Assembly: GCF_010365105.1 (NCBI RefSeq)
Contig: NZ_JAAFGZ010000003.1
Coordinates: forward strand, 124,001 to 188,000
Direction: 5' to 3'
DNA: 64,000 bases
Source of the DNA: Polaromonas sp.
GTDB lineage: Bacteria > Pseudomonadota > Gammaproteobacteria > Burkholderiales > Burkholderiaceae_C
In this document: positions 19,173 through 29,100 of the stretch, one piece after another
Layout: the number at the start of each line of letters is the position of its first letter
How positions within the stretch are numbered: position 1 is the stretch's first letter
The notes under the pieces: generated by a model
What the model saw: the letters and a program-made list of their open reading frames with translations, nothing else
Databases searched by the model: none
What the model was told of the DNA's origin: nothing
Translations under genes and position numbers: made by a program

Positions 19173-21620
19173 TCACACCCGGGGCGGGTCGGTTTCCCTC
19201 TCCGGATGGCGGTGCTGCGCAATCCCCTTGATGAAGGCGGCGACAGCATCGGCCGCACTTTTCGAAGCGGCGACGATGATCCCGCTATCGGGTTTGCCGT
19301 CTGGCAAGGTGGTTGGCACGCCCGCTTTTTCCAGCAGTGCGGTGGAAGCACCCAATACCAGCATCGTCTTGCCATGCCGGTACTGGTCCTTGATGAACTC
19401 CATGGTGTGCCCGTCCAGGGCCAGCGCATCGACGCCCGCCTGTCCATCGGGAAGCACCAGCGCATCGAACAGGAAACCTGGTTCGTTTTCAAGCGAGGCA
19501 TCGGCGTCCAGCGTGTCGCCTTCTGCCGTGGCCACGGAGCCGATGTGGGGCGCCACCAGTCGCGGAACCGCACCCTCGGCCAGCAAAGCCGCCTGCACTT
19601 GAGCCACCAACGCACCCATGACGCCTGGCGCAATCAGCATGGCAATTTTCCTTGCCTTGATGCTGCCGTCGCCCGGCCGTGCCAGCAGCGACAGCATCGG
19701 TGAAACGGTCACCTCGGGCGCTGCTGGCTGCGCTAGCGCCGGCGGCATGGCGTCGGGAAGACTCTCCATGCCCAAGCCTGTGGCTACCTTCTGCGCCAGT
19801 TCTTCCGACGCATTGCGCAGCATTGACACGGTGCGCTGGCGAATCGCCGGCACCGTGACCTTGCTCAGCTCGAAGCGAAAGGCAGCGGCAATATGCGCTT
19901 TCTCGGCCAGCGTCTGGCTTTCGTAAAACAGCGTGGCCTGGGTGTAATGGTCGGCAAACTTCTCGGGCTTGCCACGCACCTTGGCTTGCTCTTCCTGCGC
20001 CTGCAGCCGTGCCGGCACGGTGACAAAACCCTGACCCGCACCCGCCTGGAAAGGACAGCCACCAGCCAGTGAATTCGGCTCATAGCTCACCCGGCCGCGA
20101 TGAATCGCCTGGCGGTGCATGCCGTCTCGCTGGTTGTTGTGTACCGGCGCAATCGGCGAATTGATCGGGATTTCATGGAAATTCGGGCCGCCCAGGCGGG
20201 AAATCTGGGTATCGACATAGGAATGGATGCGTCCGGCCAACAGCGGATCATTTGAAAAATCGATGCCCGGCACGACATGCGCGGTGCAAAAAGCCACCTG
20301 CTCGGTTTCGGCAAAAAAGTTGTCCGGATTGCGGTTCAGCACCATTCGCCCGACCGGCTGGACCGGCACCAGTTCTTCGGGAATGAGCTTGGTCGCGTCC
20401 AGAATATCGAAGCTGAACTGCTCGGCCTGCGCTTCGGTGAAGATCTGCACACCCAGTTCCCACTCAGGGTAAACGCCCGCTTCAATGCGCTCCCACAGGT
20501 CGCGGCGGTGGTAGTCAGGGTCGGCGCCGGAAATTTTCACCGCTTCGTCCCAGACCAGCGAATGCGTGCCGTATTTGGGATTCCAGTGGAACTTGACGAA
20601 CACCGACTCGCCGGCGTCATTGACGAAGCGAAAACTGTGAACGCCAAAGCCCTGCATGGTGGAAAGACTGCGCGGAATGGCCCGATCCGACATCACCCAC
20701 ATCAGCATGTGGGTCGATTCGGGCATTAACGAAACAAAATCCCAGAAGGTGTCGTGCGCGCTGGCAGCCTGCGGCATCTGGTTGTGCGGCTCGGGCTTGA
20801 CGGCATGCACCAGGTCGGGAAACTTCATCGCGTCCTGAATGAAAAACACCGGCATGTTGTTGCCCACCAGGTCCCAGTTGCCCTCGTCGGTGTAGAACTT
20901 CACGGCAAAGCCGCGCACGTCGCGCGCCGTATCCTTGGATCCGCGCTCGCCGGCGACGGTGGAAAACCGCACGAACACCGGCGTGACCTTGCCAGCCTCC
21001 TTGAACGGCGCGGCCTTGGTGTATTGCGTGAGCGGCGCGTAGCATTCAAAAAACCCGTGTGCGCCGGAACCCCGTGCATGCACGATGCGCTCGGGGATAC
21101 GCTCGTGGTCGAAATGGGTGATTTTCTCGCGCAGCACAAAGTCTTCAAGCAGCGCCGGCCCGCGCAGGCCGAACTTCAGCGAATTCTGGTTGTCGGCTAT
21201 GGGCACGCCCTGGTTGGTGGTGAGCATCTGGCCCGACGAATCCACACGCACGCGGTCCAGCGTCTCGATGATGGCGTTTACGCCTTCGGGTGCAATGGTC
21301 CCAGTCTTGTCGCTGCTGTTTTCTTCAGACAGCGTGCTGCCGCTGGGCAGCCTGGAGTCCGGTTTGACAGTGACGCCTTGTTGGGGCGAGATGGCATTTT
21401 CAAATCCGTGCTCGGCAGGCTTGGTCGGGTTGAAGGGCATGGCGGCGGCCAGCGCTTCAGTTTGCAGCATTTTTTCAACATGCTTGTCGCCACCTGAATC
21501 AGGCTTCACCTTGGCAGGGCCGCTATCGGTATTGCGGGCGGCTGCCTTGGCGGGAGTGTTGCTTGAAGAATTTTTTCCGGTATTTTTTCGGCCATCGGCC
21601 GATGGGATGGTTTTGGGCAT
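19173..21620 (-). CDS. katE: Monofunctional large-subunit catalase HPII
   Basis: A large catalase of 815 residues from the ATG at 21620 (MPKTIPSAD). Residues 1-100 are a low-complexity, probably disordered extension. The heme catalase core follows, with the catalytic His in [12 protein letters not shown], the NADPH/heme region [17 protein letters not shown] and the proximal Tyr motif RIHSYVDTQ. The last about 150 residues are the DJ-1/PfpI-like flavodoxin domain of large catalases ([15 protein letters not shown]). It decomposes hydrogen peroxide in the cytoplasm. No good ribosome site precedes the chosen ATG, so the exact start is uncertain; in-frame alternatives exist further upstream. Confidence 0.93.
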   Translation of the reverse strand: MPKTIPSADGRKNTGKNSSSNTPAKAAARNTDSGPAKVKPDSGGDKHVEKMLQTEALAAAMPFNPTKPAEHGFENAISPQQGVTVKPDSRLPSGSTLSEENSSDKTGTIAPEGVNAIIETLDRVRVDSSGQMLTTNQGVPIADNQNSLKFGLRGPALLEDFVLREKITHFDHERIPERIVHARGSGAHGFFECYAPLTQYTKAAPFKEAGKVTPVFVRFSTVAGERGSKDTARDVRGFAVKFYTDEGNWDLVGNNMPVFFIQDAMKFPDLVHAVKPEPHNQMPQAASAHDTFWDFVSLMPESTHMLMWVMSDRAIPRSLSTMQGFGVHSFRFVNDAGESVFVKFHWNPKYGTHSLVWDEAVKISGADPDYHRRDLWERIEAGVYPEWELGVQIFTEAQAEQFSFDILDATKLIPEELVPVQPVGRMVLNRNPDNFFAETEQVAFCTAHVVPGIDFSNDPLLAGRIHSYVDTQISRLGGPNFHEIPINSPIAPVHNNQRDGMHRQAIHRGRVSYEPNSLAGGCPFQAGAGQGFVTVPARLQAQEEQAKVRGKPEKFADHYTQATLFYESQTLAEKAHIAAAFRFELSKVTVPAIRQRTVSMLRNASEELAQKVATGLGMESLPDAMPPALAQPAAPEVTVSPMLSLLARPGDGSIKARKIAMLIAPGVMGALVAQVQAALLAEGAVPRLVAPHIGSVATAEGDTLDADASLENEPGFLFDALVLPDGQAGVDALALDGHTMEFIKDQYRHGKTMLVLGASTALLEKAGVPTTLPDGKPDSGIIVAASKSAADAVAAFIKGIAQHRHPERETDPPRV

Positions 21621-21826
21621 GGAGGTTGGGAATGAGCCGGCAGGATTGCCAACCGTCACAATACCCAAGCACGCTGGAGCAATCTGTAGGACGTGACCGT
21701 TTGCCCGGGAAAGCATTTTGTGGAACGTGAAAGTTGTTCCTGCATCCTGTGGATAACTTTGTTGATGAGCCCCTGCAAAAGCTGCCAAAGCGAGACAAGG
21801 CGGGGCTTGAGCCGGGATGCCAAAAA

Positions 21827-22591
21827 TTAAGGCAGAAACGGCCAGACCTGTTTCAAAGCATTCAACCCCATCAGCAGACCGATCAGCACCGGCTGGTGCA
21901 GCAGATAGTAACTGAGGCTCCAGCGCCCCAGTCCGGCCAGAGCGCTGATGGCCGGAAGGGCTGGCTTTGCCTGAGGAGCCAGCCACTGCGGCCGCACGCG
22001 CTGCACCCAGTTGCCTGCTGCCATTCCCCACCACATCACCCCTAGCCACGGAATCAGCGGAACGTAGTCTTCAGTGACAGGTTTGCGGCTGACCAGCCCC
22101 AGCCAGTTGAAGATTTTCTGGTTGAGAAAATCCATTTCAGGCCAGGCCGCATGCGCTCCGGCCGCCCAAAACTTCATGGCAATGGCGGCGCTGCCCAGCA
22201 GCCACAGCCAGCGTCCCCAGCCGGCCGTCAGGCGAACGATCAACAGCATCACCGCCAGGCCATGGAGCACGCCAAAATAAATAAAGCTTTGCGGATACAT
22301 CGCGTAGGAGCCGGCGCTGACCAGCAGCGCGCTGCCCGCCACTTGCGCCCAGCGCCGCCAGAACCGGGGCCAGCGCTGACCCCGGTGCACTGCAACCGCC
22401 TGCCCCAGGCCCGCTGTGAAAAGAAACAGGCTGACGATGACGTTGCGCTGCCAGGTCCAGACGGGATTGACGTAGAAATCCTGCTGCAGGTAGCCAAAAT
22501 GGTTGAGGTCAAAACACAGGTGATAGACAGTCATCCAGACAATGGCCGCACCGCGCAGGGCATCGAGGGAGTCAAGGCGGCGAAAAGACAT
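21827..22591 (-). CDS. DUF1624 / heparan-alpha-glucosaminide N-acetyltransferase-like membrane protein
   Basis: A 254-residue polytopic membrane protein. It opens with RRLDSLDALRGAAIVWMTVYHLCFDL, the catalytic-domain start shared by the DUF1624 and acyltransferase 3 superfamily, and continues with FLFTAGLGQAVAVHRG. About seven transmembrane helices are visible. Members are thought to O- or N-acylate surface sugars, but bacterial substrates are mostly unknown. It lies upstream of katE on the same strand, with 206 bp between, so co-transcription is uncertain. Confidence 0.85.
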   Translation of the reverse strand: MSFRRLDSLDALRGAAIVWMTVYHLCFDLNHFGYLQQDFYVNPVWTWQRNVIVSLFLFTAGLGQAVAVHRGQRWPRFWRRWAQVAGSALLVSAGSYAMYPQSFIYFGVLHGLAVMLLIVRLTAGWGRWLWLLGSAAIAMKFWAAGAHAAWPEMDFLNQKIFNWLGLVSRKPVTEDYVPLIPWLGVMWWGMAAGNWVQRVRPQWLAPQAKPALPAISALAGLGRWSLSYYLLHQPVLIGLLMGLNALKQVWPFLP

Positions 22592-22691
22592 GGCGCAGAG
22601 TGTACGCAGATGTTTTTTTGCTACGCTTGAGGCGCATTAAGTAATAACCCCACACCCGCGTTCGCGCAAGTTCGTTAACATCCTTCAAGCC

Positions 22692-22713
22692 AAATAGTAC
22701 GGTCGTTCTATTT
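22692..22713. promoter_or_regulatory. TetR-family-type operator palindrome upstream of the lipoprotein hydrolase
   Basis: The core AGTACGGTCGTTCT is embedded in aaat..attt. It matches the site at 7707-7728 except for the two central bases, and lies 24 bp before the start codon, where bound protein would block transcription. Confidence 0.6.
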
Positions 22714-22736
22714 CTCAAAACCCCATAGGGACAAGC

Positions 22737-24353
22737 ATGAAAACAATGTATTTACTGGGCGCCGTTGCGGCAGCTTCGTTGCTGGTGGCCTGCGGAGGCG
22801 ACTCGGCCGACAACCTGGGTGTCGTAGACAACACTCCGGCGCGCGGCGCACTGATCCAGAGCCCGCCGCCGCGCACGGCCTTCTTCACGGCAGGCGATTT
22901 CGCCGCCAAGCTCAATGCCAGCGCCAATGGCCGCAACCTGCTGGCCGTGGCCGGCACACCCAAATGCGGTGTCGATGTTCAATACATCAAGTACGGCACC
23001 GTCGGCGGCGCTGGCGAAGCGACCGACGCCACGGGCGCGCTGATGACGCCCTCTGGCGGTCCGGACTGCACCGGCAGCCGGCCCATCGTGCTGTACGCCC
23101 ATGGCACGACAACCGTGAAAAGCTATAACCTGGCGAACCTTCTGGACGAAACCAGCGCGGCCTATTCCGAAGCCGCGCTTATTGCGGCCGTCTATGCGGC
23201 ACAGGGTTTCATCGTGGTGGCGCCCAACTATGCAGGTTACGACGCATCCAAACTGGCCTATCACCCCTACCTGAATGCCGACCAGGAATCCAAGGACATG
23301 ATGGATGCGCTGAGCGCGGCCCGCAAGGCCCTGCCCGGCCTGATCCAGCCGGTGAAGGACAACGGCAAGTTGTTCATCACCGGTTACTCGCAAGGCGGCC
23401 ATGTGGCCATGGCCACGCACAAAGCCATGCAGGCCGCCGGCCAGACCGTCACGGCCAGCGCGCCGATGTCCGGCCCGTATGCGCTGGCAGCCTTTGGCGA
23501 TGCGGTGTATTACGGCAACGTCAACCTGGGCAGCACGCTGTTCACGCCACTGCTGATCAACAGCTACCAGAAGGCCTACGGCAACATCTACAGCCAGCTG
23601 ACCGACATCTACGAGCCCGCCTATGCCAGCGGGATCGACACCTTGCTGCCGACTGACACGCCGCTGTCTTCGCTTCTGGCACCCGGCGGAAAACTGCCGC
23701 AGACCGCCTTGTTCAGCCGCACGCCGCCCACGGCGCCGGCCGGTTCGCCGCCCTCGCTGCAGCCTACGCTCAACGCCATCAGCCCTCCGACCACACCGCC
23801 TGAACTGGCGCCGCTGTTTGCCCTGGGATTTGGCACCAGCAACCTGATCACCAACCAGTCGCGCCTGAATTACCTGCTTGACGCGCTGGCCAACCCGGAT
23901 GGTGCTGTGCCAAAGCTGACCAACGCCCTGCCCCCTGCCAACCCTGCCAATCCGATGCGGGTGGCGGCCAAAAAGAACGACTTGCGCAACTGGACGCCAA
24001 CGCGCCCGGTGCTGCTGTGCGCCGGCAGCGGCGACCCGACGGTGTTCTACAACGTCAACACCCAGCTGATGCAGGGTTTCTGGTCCAGCCCGTCGCCGGC
24101 AGCGCCGGCCGCCGGCTTGCTGACGGTGCTCAACGTGGACTCGGCACCCACCGGCGCCAGCGATCCTTATGCGGCAGCCAAAGCCGGTTTTGCGCAGGCC
24201 AAGGCGGGCACCGCACTGGCAGCCGTGGCCGCTGGCGCTTCGGATGGCGGCGCCTCGGCGGTGGTACAGGCTTACCACGGTGGCCTGGTTCCGCCGTTCT
24301 GCAATGCCGCTGCACGCGGATTCTTCCAGCAGGTCACGGCCTCCGGTTTGTAA
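22737..24353 (+). CDS. Secreted alpha/beta-hydrolase lipoprotein (lipase/esterase-like)
   Basis: A 538-residue exported hydrolase. The N-terminus is a lipoprotein signal with lipobox LLVAC, then a Gly/Asp-rich linker. The alpha/beta-hydrolase fold shows the oxyanion segment VLYAHGTTT and the nucleophile elbow GYSQGGH, with the Asp probably in LLCAGSGDPTVF and the His in QAYHGGLVPP. This layout resembles secretory lipases that cleave triacylglycerols or polyesters. The N-terminal lipid anchor places it in the outer membrane. The upstream operator is shared with the beta-oxidation genes, and an OmpW gene follows, consistent with hydrophobic-substrate use. Confidence 0.8.
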   Translation: MKTMYLLGAVAAASLLVACGGDSADNLGVVDNTPARGALIQSPPPRTAFFTAGDFAAKLNASANGRNLLAVAGTPKCGVDVQYIKYGTVGGAGEATDATGALMTPSGGPDCTGSRPIVLYAHGTTTVKSYNLANLLDETSAAYSEAALIAAVYAAQGFIVVAPNYAGYDASKLAYHPYLNADQESKDMMDALSAARKALPGLIQPVKDNGKLFITGYSQGGHVAMATHKAMQAAGQTVTASAPMSGPYALAAFGDAVYYGNVNLGSTLFTPLLINSYQKAYGNIYSQLTDIYEPAYASGIDTLLPTDTPLSSLLAPGGKLPQTALFSRTPPTAPAGSPPSLQPTLNAISPPTTPPELAPLFALGFGTSNLITNQSRLNYLLDALANPDGAVPKLTNALPPANPANPMRVAAKKNDLRNWTPTRPVLLCAGSGDPTVFYNVNTQLMQGFWSSPSPAAPAAGLLTVLNVDSAPTGASDPYAAAKAGFAQAKAGTALAAVAAGASDGGASAVVQAYHGGLVPPFCNAAARGFFQQVTASGL

Positions 24354-24373
24354 ATTACAGGAATATTTTTCTC

Positions 24374-25063
24374 ATGAATCACAAGCAATTGGCCATCGCA
24401 GGCATTCTGGCAGCTTGCGCAGCAGCACCGTCCATGGCGCAGCAAAACACCATCAAACTGGGCATTTCCAACGTTCAGCCGCATTCAAGCGCCAGTGATT
24501 TCTCGGGACCGTTCACCCCCAGCGGTATCAGCCTGGAAGTGCGCGACAAGACGACACCCTTCTTTTCGTACACCCGCGAACTCAGTGACCAGTGGGATGT
24601 GGAACTGGCGCTCGGCTTTCCGCCCAAGCACGACATTGCCCTGAAGGTCAGCAACCCTGCCCTGCCAGGCAGCGCCCAGGCCTTGTCCGGACAGGTGGGC
24701 GCCACCATCCGGCAGGTGGCGCCCACCCTGTTTGTGAATTACAAGTTTCTTGAAAAAACCAGCGTGTTGCGGCCCTTCGTGGGCGCGGGCATCAACTACA
24801 CGCGTTTTGACAAGACCCATTCGACGGCCGCTGGCGATGCGCTCAATGGCGGCCCCACTTCGATTTCGCTCGAAGACTCGGTTGGCCTTGCGCTGCAAGC
24901 TGGCGTGGCCTGGCGGCTGAGCAACGAATGGTCGGTGTCGGCGTCGCTGGCAACGGCGCGGGTGACATCGAAAATCACCACCAACACGCTGGGCATCGAG
25001 CGCCATGCGGACATCACCTTCAAGCCCAGGGTGTTTACGGTGGCAGTCGGTTATTCGTTTTAA
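24374..25063 (+). CDS. ompW: OmpW family outer-membrane protein
   Basis: A 229-residue eight-stranded barrel of the OmpW/AlkL family. A signal peptide ends at AAAPSMAQ, and the family segments follow: TPSGISLEVRDKTTPFFSYTRELSDQWDVEL, LFVNYKFL, LRPFVGAGINYTRF, and the C-terminal aromatic VAVGYSF. Such barrels pass small hydrophobic molecules through the outer membrane. It lies 20 bp after the lipoprotein hydrolase and so probably takes up the released products. Confidence 0.9.
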   Translation: MNHKQLAIAGILAACAAAPSMAQQNTIKLGISNVQPHSSASDFSGPFTPSGISLEVRDKTTPFFSYTRELSDQWDVELALGFPPKHDIALKVSNPALPGSAQALSGQVGATIRQVAPTLFVNYKFLEKTSVLRPFVGAGINYTRFDKTHSTAAGDALNGGPTSISLEDSVGLALQAGVAWRLSNEWSVSASLATARVTSKITTNTLGIERHADITFKPRVFTVAVGYSF

Positions 25064-25115
25064 AAGGGAACGGTTCAACATCCTGGCAAGGGATTTGAAC
25101 CGTATCTCCAGAAGG

Positions 25116-25143
25116 AAAAAGGGGGCCTTGTGCCCCTTTTTCT
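25116..25143. terminator. Intrinsic terminator after ompW
   Basis: AAAAAGGGG and CCCCTTTTT are perfect arms, with inner GC pairing and a cttgt loop. The T-run on the plus strand follows the OmpW gene after about 50 bp; the structure is symmetric and may work in both directions. Confidence 0.8.
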
Positions 25144-25212
25144 ACGCCGAAACAACCCCCTACCGGCAGGAAAGATCAACTCCGGCATCGGTCCATCGCC
25201 ATAATTCAGGCC

Positions 25213-26094
25213 ATGCACCTGCCACCCCAAATCACCCGTCTCCCGCATGCGGGCCACAACTGCCTGCAACTCAAGACCCGCCACGGCACCGCCATCCTTG
25301 CCCTGCACGGCGCGCATCTGCTGTCATGGGTGCCGACAGGCCAGCGCGAGGTGTTCTGGCTGTCACCCCAGTCCCTGCCCGAACCGGCGGCCATACGCGG
25401 CGGCGTGCCGGTGTGCTGGCCGTGGTTTGCCCGGCAGGGCATGCCCGCCGATGCGCTGCAGCACGGCCCGGCTCGCAACCTGCCGTGGCAAGTCAGCGCG
25501 GTACATGCCAGCAGCGACGATGAAATCAGCCTGAGCCTGGCGCCTTGCGCCGATGTCTCCCTTGCCGCCCTGGCGCCCGATCTGCAGGTCAGCCTTCAAC
25601 TCACGCTGGGCCGGACGCTGCGCCAGACGCTGCACACCCGCAACCTGGGCACGCAGACGTTTCAACTGACGCAAGCGCTGCACAGTTATTTTGCCGTCAG
25701 CCACGCGGCGCAGATGGGCATCGAAGGACTGGATGGCCTGCCCTACCGGGACAAACTGCGCGGCATGGCAGCCGACATCCAGCAAACGCCGTTTGTCCTC
25801 GACCAGGCATGCGACCGCATCTACCATGCAGCGCCAGATGCCGGCAGCGCTTTCACCGGCCGCTATGCGCTGGCCGACGCGGGCTGGCAGCGTCGCATCG
25901 TCATGCAAACGCGCGGCAGCCGGTCGGTGGTGGTGTGGAACCCCGGCAGCGAAGGCGCACGCAAGATGGCCGACGTGCCCGACGACGGCTGGCAGGATTA
26001 TTTCTGCATCGAGGCCGCGAATGCCGGGCCGGATGTTATTGCGCTGGCGCCCGGCGCCGAACACTGGCTGGGGCAAACTTTAAGCATCGAATAA
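25213..26094 (+). CDS. D-hexose-6-phosphate mutarotase (YeaD-like aldose 1-epimerase)
   Basis: A 293-residue galactose-mutarotase-fold protein. Its N-terminal half carries GAHLLSWVPTGQREVFWLSPQS, then IRGGVPVCWPWF and ALHSYFAV, which hold the conserved His and Glu/Asp region of the YeaD family. It interconverts anomers of glucose-6-phosphate and related sugars. It follows the terminator and stands alone, converging on purL. Confidence 0.9.
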   Translation: MHLPPQITRLPHAGHNCLQLKTRHGTAILALHGAHLLSWVPTGQREVFWLSPQSLPEPAAIRGGVPVCWPWFARQGMPADALQHGPARNLPWQVSAVHASSDDEISLSLAPCADVSLAALAPDLQVSLQLTLGRTLRQTLHTRNLGTQTFQLTQALHSYFAVSHAAQMGIEGLDGLPYRDKLRGMAADIQQTPFVLDQACDRIYHAAPDAGSAFTGRYALADAGWQRRIVMQTRGSRSVVVWNPGSEGARKMADVPDDGWQDYFCIEAANAGPDVIALAPGAEHWLGQTLSIE

Positions 26095-26118
26095 GCCTTT
26101 TGCGCAGGACTGGTGGGC

Positions 26119-26150
26119 GCAATCTGCTATCTATCCGATAGCAAATCGCA
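26119..26150. repeat. AT-rich repeat family B remnant between the mutarotase gene and purL
   Basis: TGCTATC-tatcc-GATAGCA is a perfect 7-bp hairpin followed by aat. It resembles the centre of the family B copies at 43366 and 47199, where gaatccatagcaa follows an agctat arm. It lies in the 76-bp convergent gap. Confidence 0.4.
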
Positions 26151-26170
26151 CCATTCTCGAAACCGCTTGT

Positions 26171-29100
26171 TCAGCCGACCCACTGGCGCGCGTTGTGCCA
26201 CAGCTGCATCCATGGGCTGGCAGTGCTCTTGTCCAGGCGGGTCCAGCTCATCTGCACGTTGCGAAACACCCGCTCGGGGTGCGGCATCATCGCGGTGAAG
26301 CGGCCGTCTGCCGTGGTGACGGCCGTCAAGCCGCCGGCGCTGCCGTTCGGATTGGCCGGATAGGCGTCGGTCGGCTGGCCATGGTTATCGGTAAACCGCA
26401 TGGCCGCAATCGCCTTGCCGGCATCGCCCCGGTGCGCAAAGTTGGCATAGCCTTCACCATGCGCCACGGCAATCGGCAGGCGCATGCCGGCCATGCCGGC
26501 GAAGAACAGGCTGGGCGATTCCAGCACTTCCACCATCGACAGACGGGCTTCAAAGCGCTCGCTGCGGTTGGTGGTGAAGCGCGGCCAGGCCTCGGCACCC
26601 GGAATGATGTCGGCCAGTTCGGCAAACATCTGGCACCCGTTGCACACGCCCAGGCCAAAGGTGTCGCTGCGGCCAAAGAAACCGCTGAACTGCTCGGCCA
26701 GCTGCGGATTGAAGGTGATCGAACGCGCCCAGCCGATGCCCGCGCCCAGCGTGTCGCCGTAGCTGAAGCCGCCGCAGGCAACGACGCCGGCAAAGTCGGC
26801 CAATCGGGCGCGGCCGGTCTGCAGGTCGGTCATGTGAACGTCGATGGCCTCGAAACCAGCCTGCGTGAAGGCGTAAGCCATTTCCACATGCGAATTGACG
26901 CCTTGCTCGCGCAGCACGGCGACTTTGGGGCGCGACAGCATCAGGGCGGGGGCTGAAAGCGGGGAGCCCTCAACCCTGCCCTCTCCTAATGGGAGAGGGA
27001 GCAAGCCCAGAGGAAGAGGCAGAAAGCCCGCAGGCAGGAAGACATGCAGACCGGGGTCTGACGGTTCACCGGCGGCGGCATGTTCGGCATCGGCGCCGGC
27101 CGGGTTGTCGCGCTGCTGGCAAATCTTCCAGCTCACGGCGTCCCAGACCTGGTGCAGGTCCTGAAGCTTGGCCTTGAACACCGCCTTGGTGTCGCGCCAG
27201 ACCTGCACTTCACCCTTGCCGACGTCCAGCGACGCATGCGCCGGCCGGGTCTTGCCGATGAAATGGCTGAATCTGGACAGCCCGTGCGAGCGCAGCGTCT
27301 GCATCACGTCATTGCGCGCATCGGTCCGCACCTGGATCACAGCGCCCAGTTCCTCATTGAACAGCGCCTTGAGCGTCAGCTCGTCGCGGCGGCCGCTGAC
27401 CTGCGACGCCCAGTTCTTGCTGTCGCCCATTTCCATGCGGCTGTCGCTGATGCCGTCGCCCTCGACCAGCAGCATGTCGATGTTGAGCGACACGCCGACA
27501 TGGCCGGCAAAGGCCATTTCGCAGGCCGTGGCGAACAGGCCACCGTCGCTGCGGTCGTGGTAGGCCAGGATTTTTCCCTGCGCGCGCAGTTCATTGATGG
27601 CGTTGACCAGGTTGACGAGGTCTTGTGGGTCGTCAAGGTCGGGCACTTCGCCGTCTTCGAGATGGAGCGTTTGCGCCAGGATCGAGCCGCCCATGCGGCG
27701 CTGGCCCTTGCCCAGGTCGATCAGGATCAGCGTCGTGTCGGCTTCAACGGTATTGAGTTCCGGCGTGAGCGTGCCGCGTACGTCCGCCAGCGTGGCAAAG
27801 GCGCTGACGATCAGCGACACCGGCGACGTGACTTTTTTGGCCGCGCCATCGCCCTCGTCCTTCCAGACGGTGCGCATCGACAGCGAATCCTTGCCGACCG
27901 GAATCGACACGCCCAGCGCCGGGCACAGTTCCATGCCGACGGCCTTGACGGTTTCATACAGCGCCGCGTCCTGGCCCGGCTCGCCGCAGGCAGCCATCCA
28001 GTTGGCTGACAGCTTGACGCGCGGCAGCTCGATGGGTGCGGCCAGCAGGTTGGTGATGGCTTCGGCCACGGCCATGCGGCCTGACGCAGCGGCGCCGCCC
28101 GAGCCCATGGCGGCCAGCGGCGTGCGCTCGCCCATGCTCATGGCCTCGCCGCCAAAGCCCTGGTAGTCGGCCAGCGTCACGGCGCAATCGGCCACCGGCA
28201 CCTGCCACGGGCCGACCATCTGGTCACGGTGCGTCATGCCGCCCACGGTGCGGTCGCCGATGGTGATCAGGAAACGCTTGGAGGCCACCGTCGGATGGCT
28301 CAGCACGTCGATGCAGCTTTTTTGCAGGTCAACGCCGGTCAGGTCGATGGGCTTGATCGTCTGCACAACGGTTGTCACGTCGCGGTGCATCTTGGGCGGT
28401 TTTCCAAGCAGCACGTTCATCGGCATATGAACTGGAACCCCCACGCTCCCCACTGCGTGTGGTTCGCTGCCCCCCGAGGGGGTCGCTGCGCCTGCAGCCC
28501 GGCGAAGCCGGTTCTGCGGCCCCGGCTGATATGGAAGGCCAGTGCTTACTTCGTCTGTGACGATCAACTCTCTTTCTTCGGTCGCCACGCCAATGACCGC
28601 AAACGGGCAACGCTCACGCTCGCAAAACGCCTCGAACTGCGCCAGCGACTCGGGGGCAATCGCCATCACATAGCGCTCCTGGCTTTCGTTGCTCCAGATT
28701 TCCTTCGGGCTCAAACCACTTTCTTCGAGCTTGACGGCGCGCAAATCAAAGCGCGCGCCGCGCCCGGCGTCGTTCACCAGTTCGGGAAAGGCGTTCGACA
28801 AGCCGCCGGCGCCCACGTCATGAATCGCCAGAATCGGATTGTGCAGCCCCAGCTGGGCGCACTGGTTGATGACTTCCTGCGCGCGCCGCTCGATTTCCGG
28901 GTTGCCGCGCTGCACCGAATCAAAGTCCAGGTGCGCCGCATTGGCGCCCGACGCCATGGAACTGGCCGCGCTGCCGCCCATGCCGATGCGCATGCCGGGG
29001 CCGCCGAGCTGGATCAAGAGCGTGCCCGCCGGAAACAGGATTTTGTGCGTCAGTTCGGCATCAATCGTGCCGACTCCGCCGGCAATCATGATCGGCTTGT

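Noticed and set aside
21748..21756. Perfect DnaA-box consensus (TTATCCACA on the minus strand) upstream of katE
   Set aside because: A single box with no cluster, no dnaA/dnaN nearby and no AT-rich unwinding region; expected by chance at this frequency.
19173..22049. Long N-terminal extension of katE to 958 residues
   Set aside because: It overlaps the adjacent gene's 3' end and the extra sequence has no catalase similarity; the ATG at 21620 fits the family better.
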